Below, one piece after another: positions 10,905 to 25,034 of a stretch of DNA of 64,000 nt. The position numbers and the translations under genes were made by a program. This DNA comes from Ecdyonurus torrentis (Eukaryota; Arthropoda; Insecta; Ephemeroptera; Heptageniidae). The notes under the pieces were generated by a model. It saw only the letters and a program-made list of their open reading frames with translations. It ran no database searches and had not been told where the DNA came from. Within the stretch, counting starts at the first letter, position 1, and every line of letters starts with the position of its first letter. The stretch spans positions 12,222,422-12,286,421 of the forward strand of contig OX439133.1 in NCBI GenBank assembly GCA_949318235.1. The letters run 5' to 3'.

Positions 10905-11150
10905 TTTAGCGAGTAACTTATGGGCAAAATAAACGAGGCTGTTGTGATTTTCTTTGAAAAATTAGTGTTATTATATTATTATTTTTTTTTTCGCATACGT
11001 GAAAACCTAATTAATTTGTTAATAGCATCAATGCTCTTTAAAACATTGCCAAATATTTAAAAGTGGCAAAATGTGTCATTTTCACAAGCCGACTCATAAT
11101 AGTGATTCAACATGGCGTCAACTTTTATATAAATTATTTATATAGGGTGA
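10905..11150 (+). mobile_element. MITE family B, truncated copy
   Basis: It matches the family at 25974-26289 from its middle onward: GTTAATAGCATCAATGCTCT, AAGTGGCAAAATGTG and CATGGCGTCAACTTT. The left terminal repeat with the CRE-type site is missing. Confidence 0.6.
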
Positions 11151-12278
11151 TTAGATTTAAATAATAATCATAAAAAAGGAAAACTTTAGATTGTATTTTA
11201 ACACTTAAATATTATATAATATTATCACTTTTTTTTCTTGCCTTTCTTTATAAGAATTAGTATTTCATTTTTTTTTAACAACAATGGGATTTATAAATTG
11301 CAAGCCTATAAATAATAATGATCTATTTAGCACTTGCAAAAAGACCTTTCTAGTATAGTAAATTAACAGCAATTTTTAACTAAAACAATGAAAATGAAAA
11401 CAAATTGCAAGTAACAAAGAAAAAAAAAGCGTCTTATCACGTTTCCAAAACTCATCCATCGACATCCATGTTATTAGACTTTGCGGTTCATTTATTGACA
11501 TATTTATTAAGACACAAGAAGAGCTATATATAGATATAGACGCCTAAGACCCTCTCTTATAAATTTTGTGTCCTATACTCATAAACTGCACAAGTCTAAT
11601 CCCAATGTACAATAAAAAAGAGACGCTTCTATTTCATTTGATCGTATCAATAAATATTTACTACTGTATATACTGTCCATTTTCAAAATATTATACCCCT
11701 ATCTATATAATAAAAATGTAGACCTAAATTTTTGATATTGACTATATATTACATTTAATTTTAGTTAATGTTATTTATTAAGAAATATTTTTTTTTCTAT
11801 AATATACTTATGTAAGATTTATAGTACTGTTTATTAGTATTTATGTCGGGGAATACAGAACTTTCTGTTTAATATTTTTCTATTTTTGTGATCAAGTATG
11901 TTTTTAGAAGTACTCTCAGAAACGAATACTTTTTTTTTTTTTTTTTTTTTTTTTAATGCAGAATCTTTACTAAAAGAAATACTAAAATTTTTGTTTTTCA
12001 TAACGATGAGAACAATGCTGGTTTGTTTACCATATCTTTGTTATATGAACTGACAACGATCAATAAAATTGGATTTTTTTTCTTCACAAATTCATTATAT
12101 CATAAGGCTTGACGATAAGGTATGAGCGTAATATGGAGATCAGGTTTAAATAGCTTGAGGGTGATATGTAAGAGCATGAGCTTGAACAGGGCTTTCTTAA
12201 TTATATACCCCCGGGCTAGGGATGAAATAAGGAAGGTGCCTGGGCTAGACTTGTTGATAAGCCTAAACCTTGACATTT

Positions 12279-12323
<45 letters not shown>

Positions 12324-12649
12324 GCTTTTTTTAATAATAAAGATGATTATTTAATTATTGTAATTTAATCAGAAGTAAAGGTGTGAGAGCGAGAGCGAGA
12401 GCGAGAGCGAGAGCGAGAGAGAGAGAGAGAGAGAATCAGTTTGAATTGTATTATTATATACCAAAATATATAAAAATTAAAGTTATAAATAAGATTATTT
12501 GAATCAATTATCGCTCGCTAAATTAATTTCATAATATTTTTTCAGGTGTTAATATTTTCTACAATTCCGGAGAATTGAAACTCTTTCGTAAATTAGCTTG
12601 AACGGTTGTATTTTTTTTATTTACACTTTTAGTGTGTGAGTGAGTGAGT

Positions 12650-12692
<43 letters not shown>

Positions 12693-13263
12693 AATTTCAC
12701 ACCACGCAAAAATAATAATAAAAAAAATATTTAGATTTTGGTTTTCTGAAGCATTGCGAGTATTTTACATAAAGTTCTTAAGTGCATACCTTTTTATTCC
12801 CAAATGAAATTTTAAAGAAGATTGTATAATAATATGTAAAATCATTTTAAGTTAGTACATACATACAAAATTTATATGAAACTATAATAGAAAGAGCTGC
12901 AAGAGAAAGAGCTGTACTATGCTAAAGTGAGCGGTCACAAACTGGCAATGTTTTACACACCAAAAACCTACTCATGTCGAGTTTAGGGAGGAAGAAGAAG
13001 AAGAAGAAGGAAAAAAAAAAAAAAAAAAGAGAGAGGGAATACGACATCTAGCTAACTTTCAAGTATTATACAAGATCCCAGCTACTATTTGCAACTTTAT
13101 TCCAAAGAAAGGAAAAAAGGAATTCTGTACTACAATGTAATGTTTTTTTTTTTTTTTTGAAAATTATCATATATTTTAATTAAATTATAATTTTATTTGA
13201 ATGTATTTGTAACTATTTTTTAAAAGTATTTTGTTTGATGTCAAAATTAAAAAAAAAAAATAA

Positions 13264-13304
<41 letters not shown>

Positions 13305-13903
13305 CTCGTAGCTATATTAAAAAATGAAAAAAATCACAAAATTCAAATAAAAATCCTTTTTGATAACAGATTGCAAAAGTAAAATGAAAATATATTAAAA
13401 TATTCAGATTTTTGTATCTATTCATAAGCTTAATTTCATTCTAATATAATTGTGCTGTACATTATTTTATATGATTTTTAAAACGGATTTTGATGTATTT
13501 TTTTCATATTCAAAGCGTTTTTGTCTGCTTTCAGTTTTTAAATTATGACGGAGAGAGAGCTGCAAAAAAAAAAAAAAACAAAAAAAAAAAAACAAAAAAA
13601 CAAACAAACAAATTCAATTTGTTAGTAACATCAGCAGAAATTAATAAATGTATATAAATTTATTTTATTTTATAAAATTGCATTAAAAACACTACATTAA
13701 TTAAATAATAATAAAATATTACTTCTTATTATATTGAAAAAAGGTCTTTAATAAAAAAAGTTTAAAAAATGACAACAAAACAATCTTTACTTATAGAAAC
13801 TTACAGAAGTAAACAAAGACGACCTGTATTATCTATTGTACCATGGTTCATTTTATTCACCCCTGTACGCGAGAGCTATGTAGCGCCAGGCGCCAACCCC
13901 TTG

Positions 13904-13972
<69 letters not shown>

Positions 13973-13975
13973 GGT

Positions 13976-14031
<56 letters not shown>

Positions 14032-14433
14032 AAGAGAGTAAAATACTACGTTTTACATCATCACAGCCAAGCGTACGGTCATTCTTAATGCAATCAAAAT
14101 ACGAGAGAGTACCGATTTTTTTTTACAACGTTGCCACTTCACTGTTTTATTCACATCTTTTTGTTTTGTTATAAAAATATTTGATATTTTGATATACTTT
14201 GTCTACACATATGAATGAAATTAACGTTGTAATATTATTAATATGTGAATGTTACTTTTTGTATATAGATTATTATTGATTTGTACTTTTACGTTTTATG
14301 TATGTAGATGTTATAATGAATGGAATATTGATATTATTCTTGTGGAATATGTGAAAATTGAAAGAGAGAGAGAGAATGCAATTTAAATAGAGCTGAAAAC
14401 AAACAGAGTGAGTGAGTGTGTGTGTGTGTGTGT

Positions 14434-14491
<58 letters not shown>

Positions 14492-14629
14492 CAGGGACAG
14501 AGATAGATTGCGAGTAATAGAAATAGAGCTGATGAGAGAGAAAGAGAGAGAGAGAAAGGTGGAAAACCTGAAAAGATAAGAGCTGAAAAACAGCGAGTGA
14601 GTGAGTGTGTATTTGTGTGGGTGAGAGTG

Positions 14630-14688
<59 letters not shown>

Positions 14689-16592
14689 TGCGAGAATTAC
14701 AATATAAACCATACTCAAACACAACCAAAAACACAGAAATTTCAACTTAAAATTCACACTCTCCATATCACCATCAAAAGTGGCCACTCCACCTCCCACC
14801 CTCTCCTCACCCACTAGATATCACGTGACATGTAGATGAGCTGTAGTATTGTTTGATTGACATCTGTATTGTTACATACATACTACTATATATACATATA
14901 ATATAGGGGTAGTTATATATATATATATATATATATATAATGGACATATAACATAGGAAATAAAACAAGCAAACTGCATTAAACTTTTGGAGTATATTTT
15001 ATACCATACTCTATGCAACATATAACAAACATGAAAACTTCATAATATTTTATCTCAAAATGCAACCCTTTTTCCTGTATGATAACAAACACTATTATAC
15101 TTTTTTTTTTCATCAACATTATCACGTATATATGAAATTCTATGCAGTAATGAAAATTTTAAAACTTACATATGAGAGACAATATAATATTTTTTTTTTA
15201 TAAAAGTGCATTCAGCTAGTTTTATTGCATTTTATATTATGATATATATGGCATGCAAAGCTTTTATATAGAAATCTAGTTATATTCTCATCAAGGAATG
15301 ATAGGGGGTAGAAGGGAGGTTTATAATATGAAGAACGTTGGTCAACGAGTAATTTTATTATAAAAAATAATAAAAAAAAAAAAAAAAAAACTATACTTGT
15401 TATAATATATTATATTTCCTACATTTGCGTTCTAGATATTATTTGTATATGAGTCATTTACATTTAATTCTATTGCCATATGGAAAAACTATATATTAAT
15501 TTTTATAATATGGACTTTAATTAAGGTTTCTATATGAATGCATTGCAAGGGTCAGATATTAAATGGTATTATGCTAGCTCATTTTTAGTAGACTTTATTC
15601 AACATATTGCATAATATACAGTATGCTTTGCATATTATAATTGCTGTTATACAAAGCATAAATATTATTATGTTGTACTGCATTATTGTATGCTGTTCTA
15701 TAGCATCATTTTATGCTATATAAATGCAGCATAAATTACGTTATTTATTATTTACGTGATGTGTATAGCCGAAGTAGATTTCAATTTTATACTATACAGT
15801 ATCTGTACATTTTTGAAATTTAGGAAACAGCAAAATAGCGAGAGAAAAATGGAATGCATTACGCAACCCACTGACGTAATACACGTGATTTTTGTTTTAA
15901 AAATCACAAGGTACATAAATCCACCCAAGGTATAGCCTTATCGGTTGGTTCAATCTTTGTTCGTATGTTTTTATTAGCTTTTAATGTAAAATGTGTTACT
16001 AGTTTGCGTCATTTAAATTTCTCCAAAATAACTGCATTTTTTTTTTTTTTTTTAATCGCTAAAAGATAGGAAATTAGGGTTCCCCCTACTGTTTTACAGC
16101 GCGCATTTAATTGGTTCTACGTCCTCACCGGTAAACTAGCATTCATTGAAAATAAATCGATGCTCATTCTATAATATAGAAGTATTTTTTAACCAAGAAT
16201 TTATAAAAAAATTATATTTTTTTAATACATAGAATCAACATTTAAAATTGTGATGACTAACGCATTAAAATTTATACAAAAAAACGCAAATTCATTATTG
16301 TTTAAATAATCTAATTACAAAACCACAATTGTTATGATGTTTGTATGCAAAATTTAACGTATTTGCATTGCAATAAAAGTTTGTTGCGTTGCACGTTGCT
16401 GGCGTATATACTTATTTAATTACAAATTATAAAACCCCCTTTTTTCATACCACAACTCAAACAAAAGAATAAAACAATAAAATGCACAATGCAAGTAACA
16501 AAAAATAAATAAAATAAAAATTGTTTTAATGTAATTCTATTTTATCATTTTAAATAATATAAATAAATAAAATGCAAATTTTGTTGTAAATT
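11151..16592. other. Non-coding DNA dense in GA, TA and A-run repeats
   Basis: No gene is seen. Contents include A40 at 12280-12319, a (GAGAGC)n to (GA)n tract at 12384-12434, (GTGA)n to (GA)n at 12632-12689, (AAAT)n at 13261-13300, (TA)~29 at 13907-13964 followed by GA at 13980-14038, and compound GA/GT tracts at 14357-14683. Small CpG-bearing unique patches occur at 12200-12260 and 13850-13905. A diverged C-type/TACACGG relic lies at about 15460-15765. Confidence 0.65.
14357..14683 (+). repeat. Duplicated compound microsatellite
   Basis: Two units each begin AGAGCTGAAAA, pass through GAGTGAGTGAGTGTGT and end in a long GA run (14385-14490 and 14579-14683), joined by a GA-rich linker. This is a segmental duplication of a compound repeat. 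It generates long Ser/Leu-type frames on the minus strand that are not genes. Confidence 0.8.
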
Positions 16593-17233
16593 TACACGGA
16601 GAAAAATTAAAAGTTCATTTTTTTATGGAAAAAAAAAAGAGAAAAGAAAAGAAAAAAAAGAAAAGGATAAATATTTTTTCAACTTAGATTATAAGCAAGT
16701 ATTTTTATTTTTTATTTTTGGTAGAAAAGGGAGTAGAAATAAAATAGTTTTATATATCTCTACACTGTAATCTACATTTCTGTATGCCTTAAGTCTTAAC
16801 ATTCTTAAAGATTTGTATTGAAAAATCAAAATTTTCCAACATTGAAATGCATATACAGTATTTTGCATACTATTGCTATTTTTATCATTATATTGCAGAA
16901 ACTATAAACAAAACCTTTTTTTTTTCTTTTTTTCTTTTGCAAAAAAATTTTAAATATAAAATTCGAGAAAAAATACTTTCGCAAAAATTTATTTTAATTT
17001 TAACAAGTACAAAAATTAATACGTATTACTAACAATAGCTCATTTTGAGCATAATTTGATTCAATAAAGCATATTCTATGCTATACTTCATAATAATTAT
17101 GTTACATATTTATGGCATACATATTATATTGTACCAGCAAAATTACTTATGTTACCCTAATCTAGCAACATTTATGATATAATGACAGCTATAATGTAGC
17201 ATATAAATTATGTTAATTCATTTTTTCCGTGTA
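16593..17233. mobile_element. TACACGG-ended inverted-repeat element, 641 bp
   Basis: Left end TACACGGAGAAAAATTAA and right end (reversed) TACACGGAAAAAATGAATTAA form terminal inverted repeats. The interior has no coding frame of note. Its right part shares words with the AT-rich relics at 7545 and 15573. It is non-autonomous, and its superfamily is not assignable from the ends alone. Confidence 0.5.
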
Positions 17234-17732
17234 TATTTTTTTTTCAGTGTTCAAAACTTTGAAATGTTGACTTCCATATTATCATAAAATAAACCCCCTA
17301 TAACAAAAGTTTAAATACAAAAAATAATATTTTGTTTATAATAATAAATTGTGTAAAAATATTTTCACACAAACAAAGTAAAATAATAACTGCATATATT
17401 TGCATGTTTTACACAGTCTAATTTAAATACTCGAGTCATTAAAATGTAATTAGTACTTTTGCGAAATTAAATTCCACATTGCTTGCAAAATACAAAATAA
17501 GTATTGATTACTTTATTATTTTTTTTGTGTGGTTTATACATATAGAAGCAATAATTTATTAAGTTAAAGGGCGTTAACATTTATTTTATAAATAATAATT
17601 ATTTTTTTTTTATAAAATTATACTTTCAAATAATTATTATAGAAATTATTCAATATTATTTTAAATTTATAATTATATTTCTATATAGAAATTATTTTAT
17701 TCTTTATAAATTTATAGTATTGTACTATTATT

Positions 17733-17899
17733 ATTGACTGATAAAGGAACAACTGTTTTGAAGCTGACTATAAGCAATTTCGTTCATATCCGCTTCCGTT
17801 TCGACTTACTGCGCATGCGTAGTAAGGAGAAAAGGAAGCGGATGTGACCGAAATCGCTTATAGTCGGCCTTAAAACTGTTGTTCCTTTATTAGTCAATT
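17733..17899. mobile_element. MITE family A, complete fold-back copy
   Basis: Its 167 bp are almost entirely palindromic. The arms (ATTGACTGATAAAGGAACAA) match the reversed right end closely, and both carry CTATAAGC and CCGCTTCC blocks. The centre is ACTGCGCATGCGTAGT. A degraded copy lies at 32521-32650. Confidence 0.8.
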
Positions 17900-18238
17900 G
17901 AGTTACAAATAATATTATTTTAAATTCTATTATTGGAAATAATAAATAAAGTTTTTTTTTTTTTTTTTTTTTTTTTTTGAAATTTCTTACAGAATATAAA
18001 AGTATTTGTGGTAACATTATTGATTTCACTATAAAAAACAGACATGTTTAGCTTTTATTAATACAAAAACTAAACTCAGAAACTTAGGGATAGAAATCAC
18101 CCCTGTTAACAAATTGTTCTGAAACCAATCATCCGTGAATAATTTTACTATAGCATCGCGAATTTTCGATTTCGAAGTTATCATTGTAACCATAGACACA
18201 CACACATCTATGCTTGTAACGAATTGTTATGCTATTAC

Positions 18239-18273
<35 letters not shown>

Positions 18274-19005
18274 TTTTTGCCCTTATCAGTTCACGAACTT
18301 ATTAAGAGTATTAGGGGTGCAGAAAGCGGTTCATTGGTAAATCAATAACTAAAAAAAAAAAAAAAAGCACTTTTGCTACAAATTTTGAATATCCCTGATA
18401 ATTGATATACGATTTATTTTCTAATATAATAATTGTATAAATTTATAATTTATATCATTTCCCCATCGCCATTTTTATTTTTAACTCACGGTAAATTTTT
18501 TGTCACAAATAACTTGTTGTATATTAGGAGAAAAACAACAAATAACCGCACCCCTGTTTATTTCCACTTATTTTTATCCCTTAAAAATATTACATCAACC
18601 CCTCTCTATATATAAACCTAAGCAATGAGTAACTTTAAAAGTATTTTTTTATATACAATCACAATAATATAAAAAGAATCTCATGGGTGTTATTTGTTAT
18701 TGGGATAATAGTATAAAATCCAGTTTCAATTTTAACAAAGCGAAGTGAAAAAAAATAAATGTTTTAAATTGAAATTTGTGTCGCATATATACACACACAG
18801 TGCGTGTGTGAGTTTTTTTTTGTCGCGGTGCCTCCTTTTTTTTATATTTATTTTGTTTATAAACTTTTTGTGGAAGCTGAGAGTTAATACAATGGAAATA
18901 ATTTAGGGTACGAAATAATGGTGATTTTTTTTAACGTATAAAATGCAGGAGAAATATATATAAAATAAAATAGTTTTACTTTGCTTTTTTAATGTGGAAT
19001 GCTTC

Positions 19006-19036
<31 letters not shown>

Positions 19037-19324
19037 CATTTTCAGTCTTAAAAAAATTAGTGTCACAAAATTAAATATTTGGTAAAAATGCCATTGAAGC
19101 CAGAAGGAATTTTGTTGTATATTTCATTTTTATCATTTTTTACGAAACAGATTGTTTTTATCCTATAAAGAGGTTTTTTAAGGGTTGTTGATAAGGGTTG
19201 GATCTAGAGAAGGGTGGAGGGCAAGTATATAGATCGATAATTATCTCCTTCTAAACAGGACAAAATATATTGAAAGTATATATTACACGTATATTAAAAA
19301 AAGAGAAAAATAAAACATTGTATC

Positions 19325-19362
<38 letters not shown>

Positions 19363-21232
19363 TTTGACAAACATTGGAGGTGAGATTCAACCACGCATAC
19401 TCTTAAAAATTTAGTCATTTTTTTATCTTACGATTTAACATATTGACTTTCTTTAATAATAGAATTATATACTTCCTATAAATTATTTACTTAAAAAGAT
19501 ATGAAAGAAGAAAAATATTATTACGTTAATGCCATTATAATTTTGCTACTTTTAATTATAAATTTTGATGGTAATAACAAATAACCTTTTTTGAATTAAT
19601 ATATAAAAATGACGGTATAGAAAAACTATATAATATTTTGTAATACATGACAAAAATGTAGTTGATTATATAGAAAATGAAATTAGAGAGAGAGAGAGAG
19701 AGAGAAAATGATGTACATGTAAAAAAATATTTCGCTCGAGGCACATGTATGTAATTCCATGCAAGCAGTGAATGTGTAAGCGAAGTATAAATCTGCGGCG
19801 TTTTATTTTAATATCACGACTACTGTTTGTATATAAACGATTACATGATATGTAAAAATTATTGTCGAAATTATTATTTTTTTGTTCTATATTTTACACT
19901 GTAAAACCAAAAGTTTTTATTTATTTATTATTTTTTTTTAATAATTGACAAAAATGTTATATTATAAAAGAGTGAAATCTTAAATCTTATAAATTTTTAT
20001 TATCCTTTCGTTTGCAATAATTTTTTTACTTATAATTATTGTTTATTAAAAAAATGTTTGAAAATTATCTTGATTTGGACTACTGGATTTTTAGTATTTT
20101 AATGAGGATAATTAAAAGCAATTAGGAAAAAGTTTATTTCTTATTTCCAGAACTAAATTTATTTATTTATATTATAATAATAGTTCTTTATTGGGTTTAT
20201 ATATTATACAGTCAGTTTTATTATTACTCAGTTTATACTTTATAAAGTAAATATTATGTATACGTAAAGTGCTCGATGGAGCTATACTGTAGTTTCAATT
20301 GTTGAATCCAAATTCAGTAATAACTGTATAACATTGCACACAAAGAAAATATCAATTTTATTTTTACGGCTAAGGATAAGGGAAAATACATAATGATAAT
20401 ATTGAACACACTTTTCTTTTCAAAGAAAGTTTACAGTTTTCCTATTTATATAGAACTTGATGAAAAGTCACTTTTGAACAAACCAACGCAAAAATTAAGA
20501 GTTTTTGCCGTAATGACATAAAATTAAAAGTACTTAGTATTTTTACCAATCTTAACCATATGTGTTTTTTTCTGGCAAAATCAGAAACATCCTCGGCAAC
20601 TTCAGAACTTCAGCCACATATTTTTTTATATCGATTAAAACTACCACAAATACAAATTATTTATCAAAGTAAGCGTATATCATACAAGTTATAACATTAC
20701 GAAAAGCATAACAATTATTGTATTTAAGTTTTTTTTTCCGTGTATTTTTGGTTTATATAAAAATTATAAAGAAAGTGAAATGATGACGTAATGACTTAAG
20801 GCGTGTGTATATATTTTACTGAAAGTGAAACACCTAAAAATCATGCCTAGCTCATATAATATATTATAATAATATAAACTTAATTGATGTAATATTATAT
20901 AAATCTTATATATAGCAGCTACTGTATATTATATAACATTATTATGCAGCTTCATTAATTTTAATGTTATTAATTGCTATATATTAATTTAAATACATAA
21001 CATAACACAATTTTTTTTTCGTATAATATAATATATAAAATATGTTAACAAAATTACTTTTTTATACTAAACATTTTACAGTATAAATGTGTCTATATCA
21101 CGGTGAAAAACTCTTATAAGTATAGTGACTATACTCTTTATTATATGGTAGTGACAAAGTAATGTTTACATTATGAAATTTTAGACTAAATCAGTATAGA
21201 TAATACTAATACACAACGATATAGCTATACAT
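17900..21232. other. AT-rich non-coding DNA
   Basis: No gene is seen. It holds T27 at 17952-17978, A31 at 18240-18270, A28 at 19006-19033, A31 at 19328-19358, a short GA run at 19685-19706, and a diverged TACACGG-type relic ending TTTTTTTTTCCGTGTA near 20743, with related sequence at 20848-21030. Confidence 0.65.
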
Positions 21233-21490
21233 TAGTGCTGTCAAAATCTGGATGATTTCGCGGATTGAGCAAAACGAATTTCAAGGATAAATTTTATCTG
21301 GATTGCAAATGGATCAACAAAGTCTGGATCATAAAAGTAACATAAAATAAGTCATTTCCATAGGGGAGAGCTACAAAAATCATCGCTGATCCGATCCATA
21401 TTTACTTACATATCCGGACTTTTCATCCGGACCGTGGTGCAATTCGGTTAACTGATAATCTTATATCCGGATTTCAAAATCATGACATTA
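21233..21490. mobile_element. hAT-like non-autonomous element, degraded
   Basis: It begins TAGTGCTGTCAAAATC, resembling hAT ends, and carries repeated ATCCGGAT/ATCTGGAT words in both orientations near the two ends. The right end (TTTCAAAATCATGACA) is only loosely complementary to the left. The hAT assignment is an inference from the terminus. Confidence 0.4.
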
Positions 21491-21947
21491 TAAGTAATAT
21501 GCTGTGATAATATAGTAATATGTATAATAAAATACACGACGGTAAAAAATCAAAAGATTTAATTATTTACTATACATGTGTATAAACTCGTTACTCGATT
21601 GCATTCTATATCATACATATATATAATAGTACGACTGCATTCTATATACAACATAGAATAGAAGCCCCGTATTAAGTTTTATCGAGGTTAAAACACAAAA
21701 CAAATAACGATTAGCGAATGATTTTCAAATAAGATTGCATATATTTGGGGCAGAGACTGAGGATGCATTGCTAATGTAAATATAATTACTATGTATACCG
21801 TTGCTTAATTTCTATATATTGTTTTAAACCAAATTAAAACTTATTTAATTGATATCAAAATAAACATTTTAAAAATTCATTTATATCCGATTAGTTACTA
21901 TAAAATACTATATCATCTGACTTAAAATACTGTATCTAAAAAAACAA

Positions 21948-22071
<124 letters not shown>

Positions 22072-22940
22072 TAAAATATAAAACGGAAAGATAAAAAAAA
22101 ACAAGGTTAAGCGGTTTTCGCAAAACCCTCCTCTTTTTCCTATATATAAAGCCGAGATTTTTATTTTTCCCTGCATTTTTTTTTTTTGATAATAACTTGA
22201 TTTCCGCTGCGTAAAAACAACCCCCGTTTTATATATGAATGTATTTTGCATAACAATGCCCATATCATTGAGTATTTTAAACAATGTAAAATGTATGAAT
22301 GAAAACAATAAATGTCATCCCAAAAAAATTACTCTCCTTTTGCAAAAAAAAAAAAAAAAAAAAAAAAAAAGTATAATACTCTCATATTATTGTTAGGGAT
22401 ATAAAATTTTAAATTATTAAATGACTATTATTACTATAATATTAATTTTAATGTTTTAATATATTTGTGGATGCATGTGGGAGTTATAAAATACCTAAAT
22501 CTACTAAAAATATAATAATAATAATAAAGTAAAATTTATAATACACTGTTATAAAAATAGTCAATTCACACGGTAAAATATTAACGCTGATGTAATAAAT
22601 TGGATTGCATGACAATTTTAATAGTTTTAAATACAAATTGCATGCAATTTATGCTGCATAATATTGACAATACTACTCCGTATAAATATAGGAATTAAGT
22701 CATGTTTACGTGGTGTGGTAAATTTGATTGCATGTAAGTTAAATTAAAAACTATTATAATTTCATGTAATTATAAATTTATTGCAATGTGCAAATGAAAA
22801 TGTGTTTAATTTAAGTATATTTAATCTTAATAAAAGTATAAACAGGTATTTTCATTTAAAATGCGATATTATATTATAAATGAACAAATTAAAATATTTC
22901 TAAAGTATAGAAATCTGCGCAGAAAAAAATAAAAATATAA

Positions 22941-22974
<34 letters not shown>

Positions 22975-23126
22975 CAGAACGTTATAAAAACTCTTGTACC
23001 TAATTGAACATGAATTTAAAAATTTGAAGCACACGGGAAAAAAAAATCCAATACAATTTATAGATAATGCATTTCCACAACATAATATTTTTTGTTGGAC
23101 GCCTACTGCTTTATTATGGTGTATTA

Positions 23127-23292
23127 TACAGTCGTTTTAACACAAAGTTGATTTCTATTGCCATAATGGAAATTACTCATACATGTATTTAAATGGAGTT
23201 TTGAATGAAATGAAAGCTCCATCTAATTACATTATATGGCTATATAAACAAATAGAAATTATTATTTTTTTTTTAGTAAAAAAAGTCTGTAC
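23127..23292 (+). mobile_element. MITE family C copy
   Basis: It runs from TACAGTCGTTTT to AAAAAAGTCTGTA with arms around TTTCTATTGCCATA and AATAGAAATTATT. The core word ATGTATTTAAATGGAGTTTT is shared with the other copies. Confidence 0.7.
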
Positions 23293-23688
23293 AATAGAGT
23301 AATCTTGTAGCAGAGTTATTCTGCTATACAGATAGAAATAAACGTTGCTGTGCAGCATAATTAAGCCATTAAACTGTATTATAATGTAATTGTACAACAT
23401 AGTATGAAAACCTACATTAATACAGAATTAGTCAACTCTCCACTCAGCTCTTTACGTGTACGCGTATTTAAATTAATTATTCACGTACACAAAATGAGTC
23501 ACGCACGAAATTTTTCCAATCAATTCAAAGCAATTACAATATATATTCAATTCACTTTTTTTTTTTGTGTGATCGTATATAAAATGAAAATTAATTATTA
23601 ATAAATAATAATTAATGAAATGAGTTAAAAAGTGCTTTCAATTAAATGCTTTTTAAAAAGTTATTTATTATTTATTTCAATAGTTATT

Positions 23689-23761
<73 letters not shown>

Positions 23762-24758
23762 TATATATATTTATGTATACATACATACACGTGTAAAATA
23801 CTATTTACAGTATTTTATCGATATTTTTCTAGTATATGACTATCGTATAGGCATAAGAATTAGGTTATAATATTGATTATTTTGTCCCAGTTTCTATATG
23901 TTATAAGAAGAAGGGGATGTCACCCACTATCATCACGGTACTAGGTTCGATATTATACTATGTTCTTTTTTTAACCTACATAACAAAAATACTATGATAT
24001 GAAAAAAAAAAAAAAAAAAAAAAAAAAACTTTCTACAAAGACACAATTTAATTTTTTTTAAAACCCCATTGTATCAAAATAAAACAGTAAAAATCAATAA
24101 TTATAAATTTCAGCTTTATATAAATTTGTTGATTAAAGCTCTGCAAGTTTTTAAGTAACAGCTCTCCCCATTAATTTAATTGCATTTAAAGTGACCAAAC
24201 ATGGAACAAAAGTAGACCCTTTGCATGAATTACCAAAAATTTTCAATACACAAATAATTCATTATTGTATGTTTGTTTTTAAAAGAAATTACTCATTTGT
24301 TCTACAGAGTAGATTAATGAAAAAAAAAAAAAAAAAAAAAAAACTAAAGATGGTACTTCAGTATACAAAAAAGTGCAAACCTCATGGAATTTTATATAAA
24401 AAGCAATAAACCATAGGGTTGGAAAATCGTAAATTTTTAATTGAAAAACCAGAATATACATAAAACCTCGTTATAGTAAACCATGCAGGAGAAGTAGAGA
24501 TAAAATCAAATGCAATTAAAGTATTCTGCATTGCAAGCCATATTTTATTTACTTACTTTTATTTATTTATTTTAGTTTATTTTATATTATATGTATAGGA
24601 ACATAAAAACATGTAATGTAAGCTCTTTGCGAGGTACATAAAAGCTTCTATGATAAATCTTAGTAGATTTATTTATTTATTTTTAAACATTTATAATAAT
24701 ACATTATTAAATTTACAATGAGGACAACTAAACAAATTTAGGGGTTAGTTTTACTGCG

Positions 24759-25008
24759 TATTCTATAAAAGAGGACATTATCCTGAATCGATTGATATGC
24801 AAATTTCTAATTTTTGAGCTAATTAAGTATTTCAATTCATTTTTAAAAGACGAGAAATGACGTCACAGGCTGCAACTTTTCCTATGACGACATAAGTTGC
24901 CACCCGTGACGTCATTTTTCAATTTAAAAAAATGAATGAAAAATACTTTATGATCTCAAAAATTAGAAATTCACATATCGATTCAGGACAATGTTCTCTT
25001 TTAGAATA
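24759..25008. mobile_element. Fold-back element J with two CRE palindromes
   Basis: Its 250 bp form a near-complete hairpin. Left end TATTCTATAAAAGAGGACAT matches the reversed right end, and the arms (TAATTTTTGAG, CGAGAAATGACGTCAC) continue inward to a short spacer. TGACGTCA occurs in each arm at 24858-24865 and 24907-24914. Confidence 0.75.
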
Positions 25009-25021
25009 TGAAATGAAAATA

Positions 25022-25034
25022 CCCCCCCCCCCCC
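25022..25034 (+). repeat. C13 run
   Basis: This is the only long C homopolymer in the window, just right of the fold-back element. Confidence 0.9.

Noticed and set aside
14383..14814. Minus-strand frame starting with a hydrophobic stretch before a CT repeat
   Set aside because: It depends on a GTG start and runs straight into microsatellite; no splice or domain evidence.
23935..23960. tRNA-like B-box word GGTTCGATATT (and a similar one near 27880)
   Set aside because: No A box at the right spacing and no cloverleaf; not a tRNA or a clear SINE.
25022..25034. C13 run as a functional site
   Set aside because: It is most simply a homopolymer and may have a length error; nothing links it to a function.
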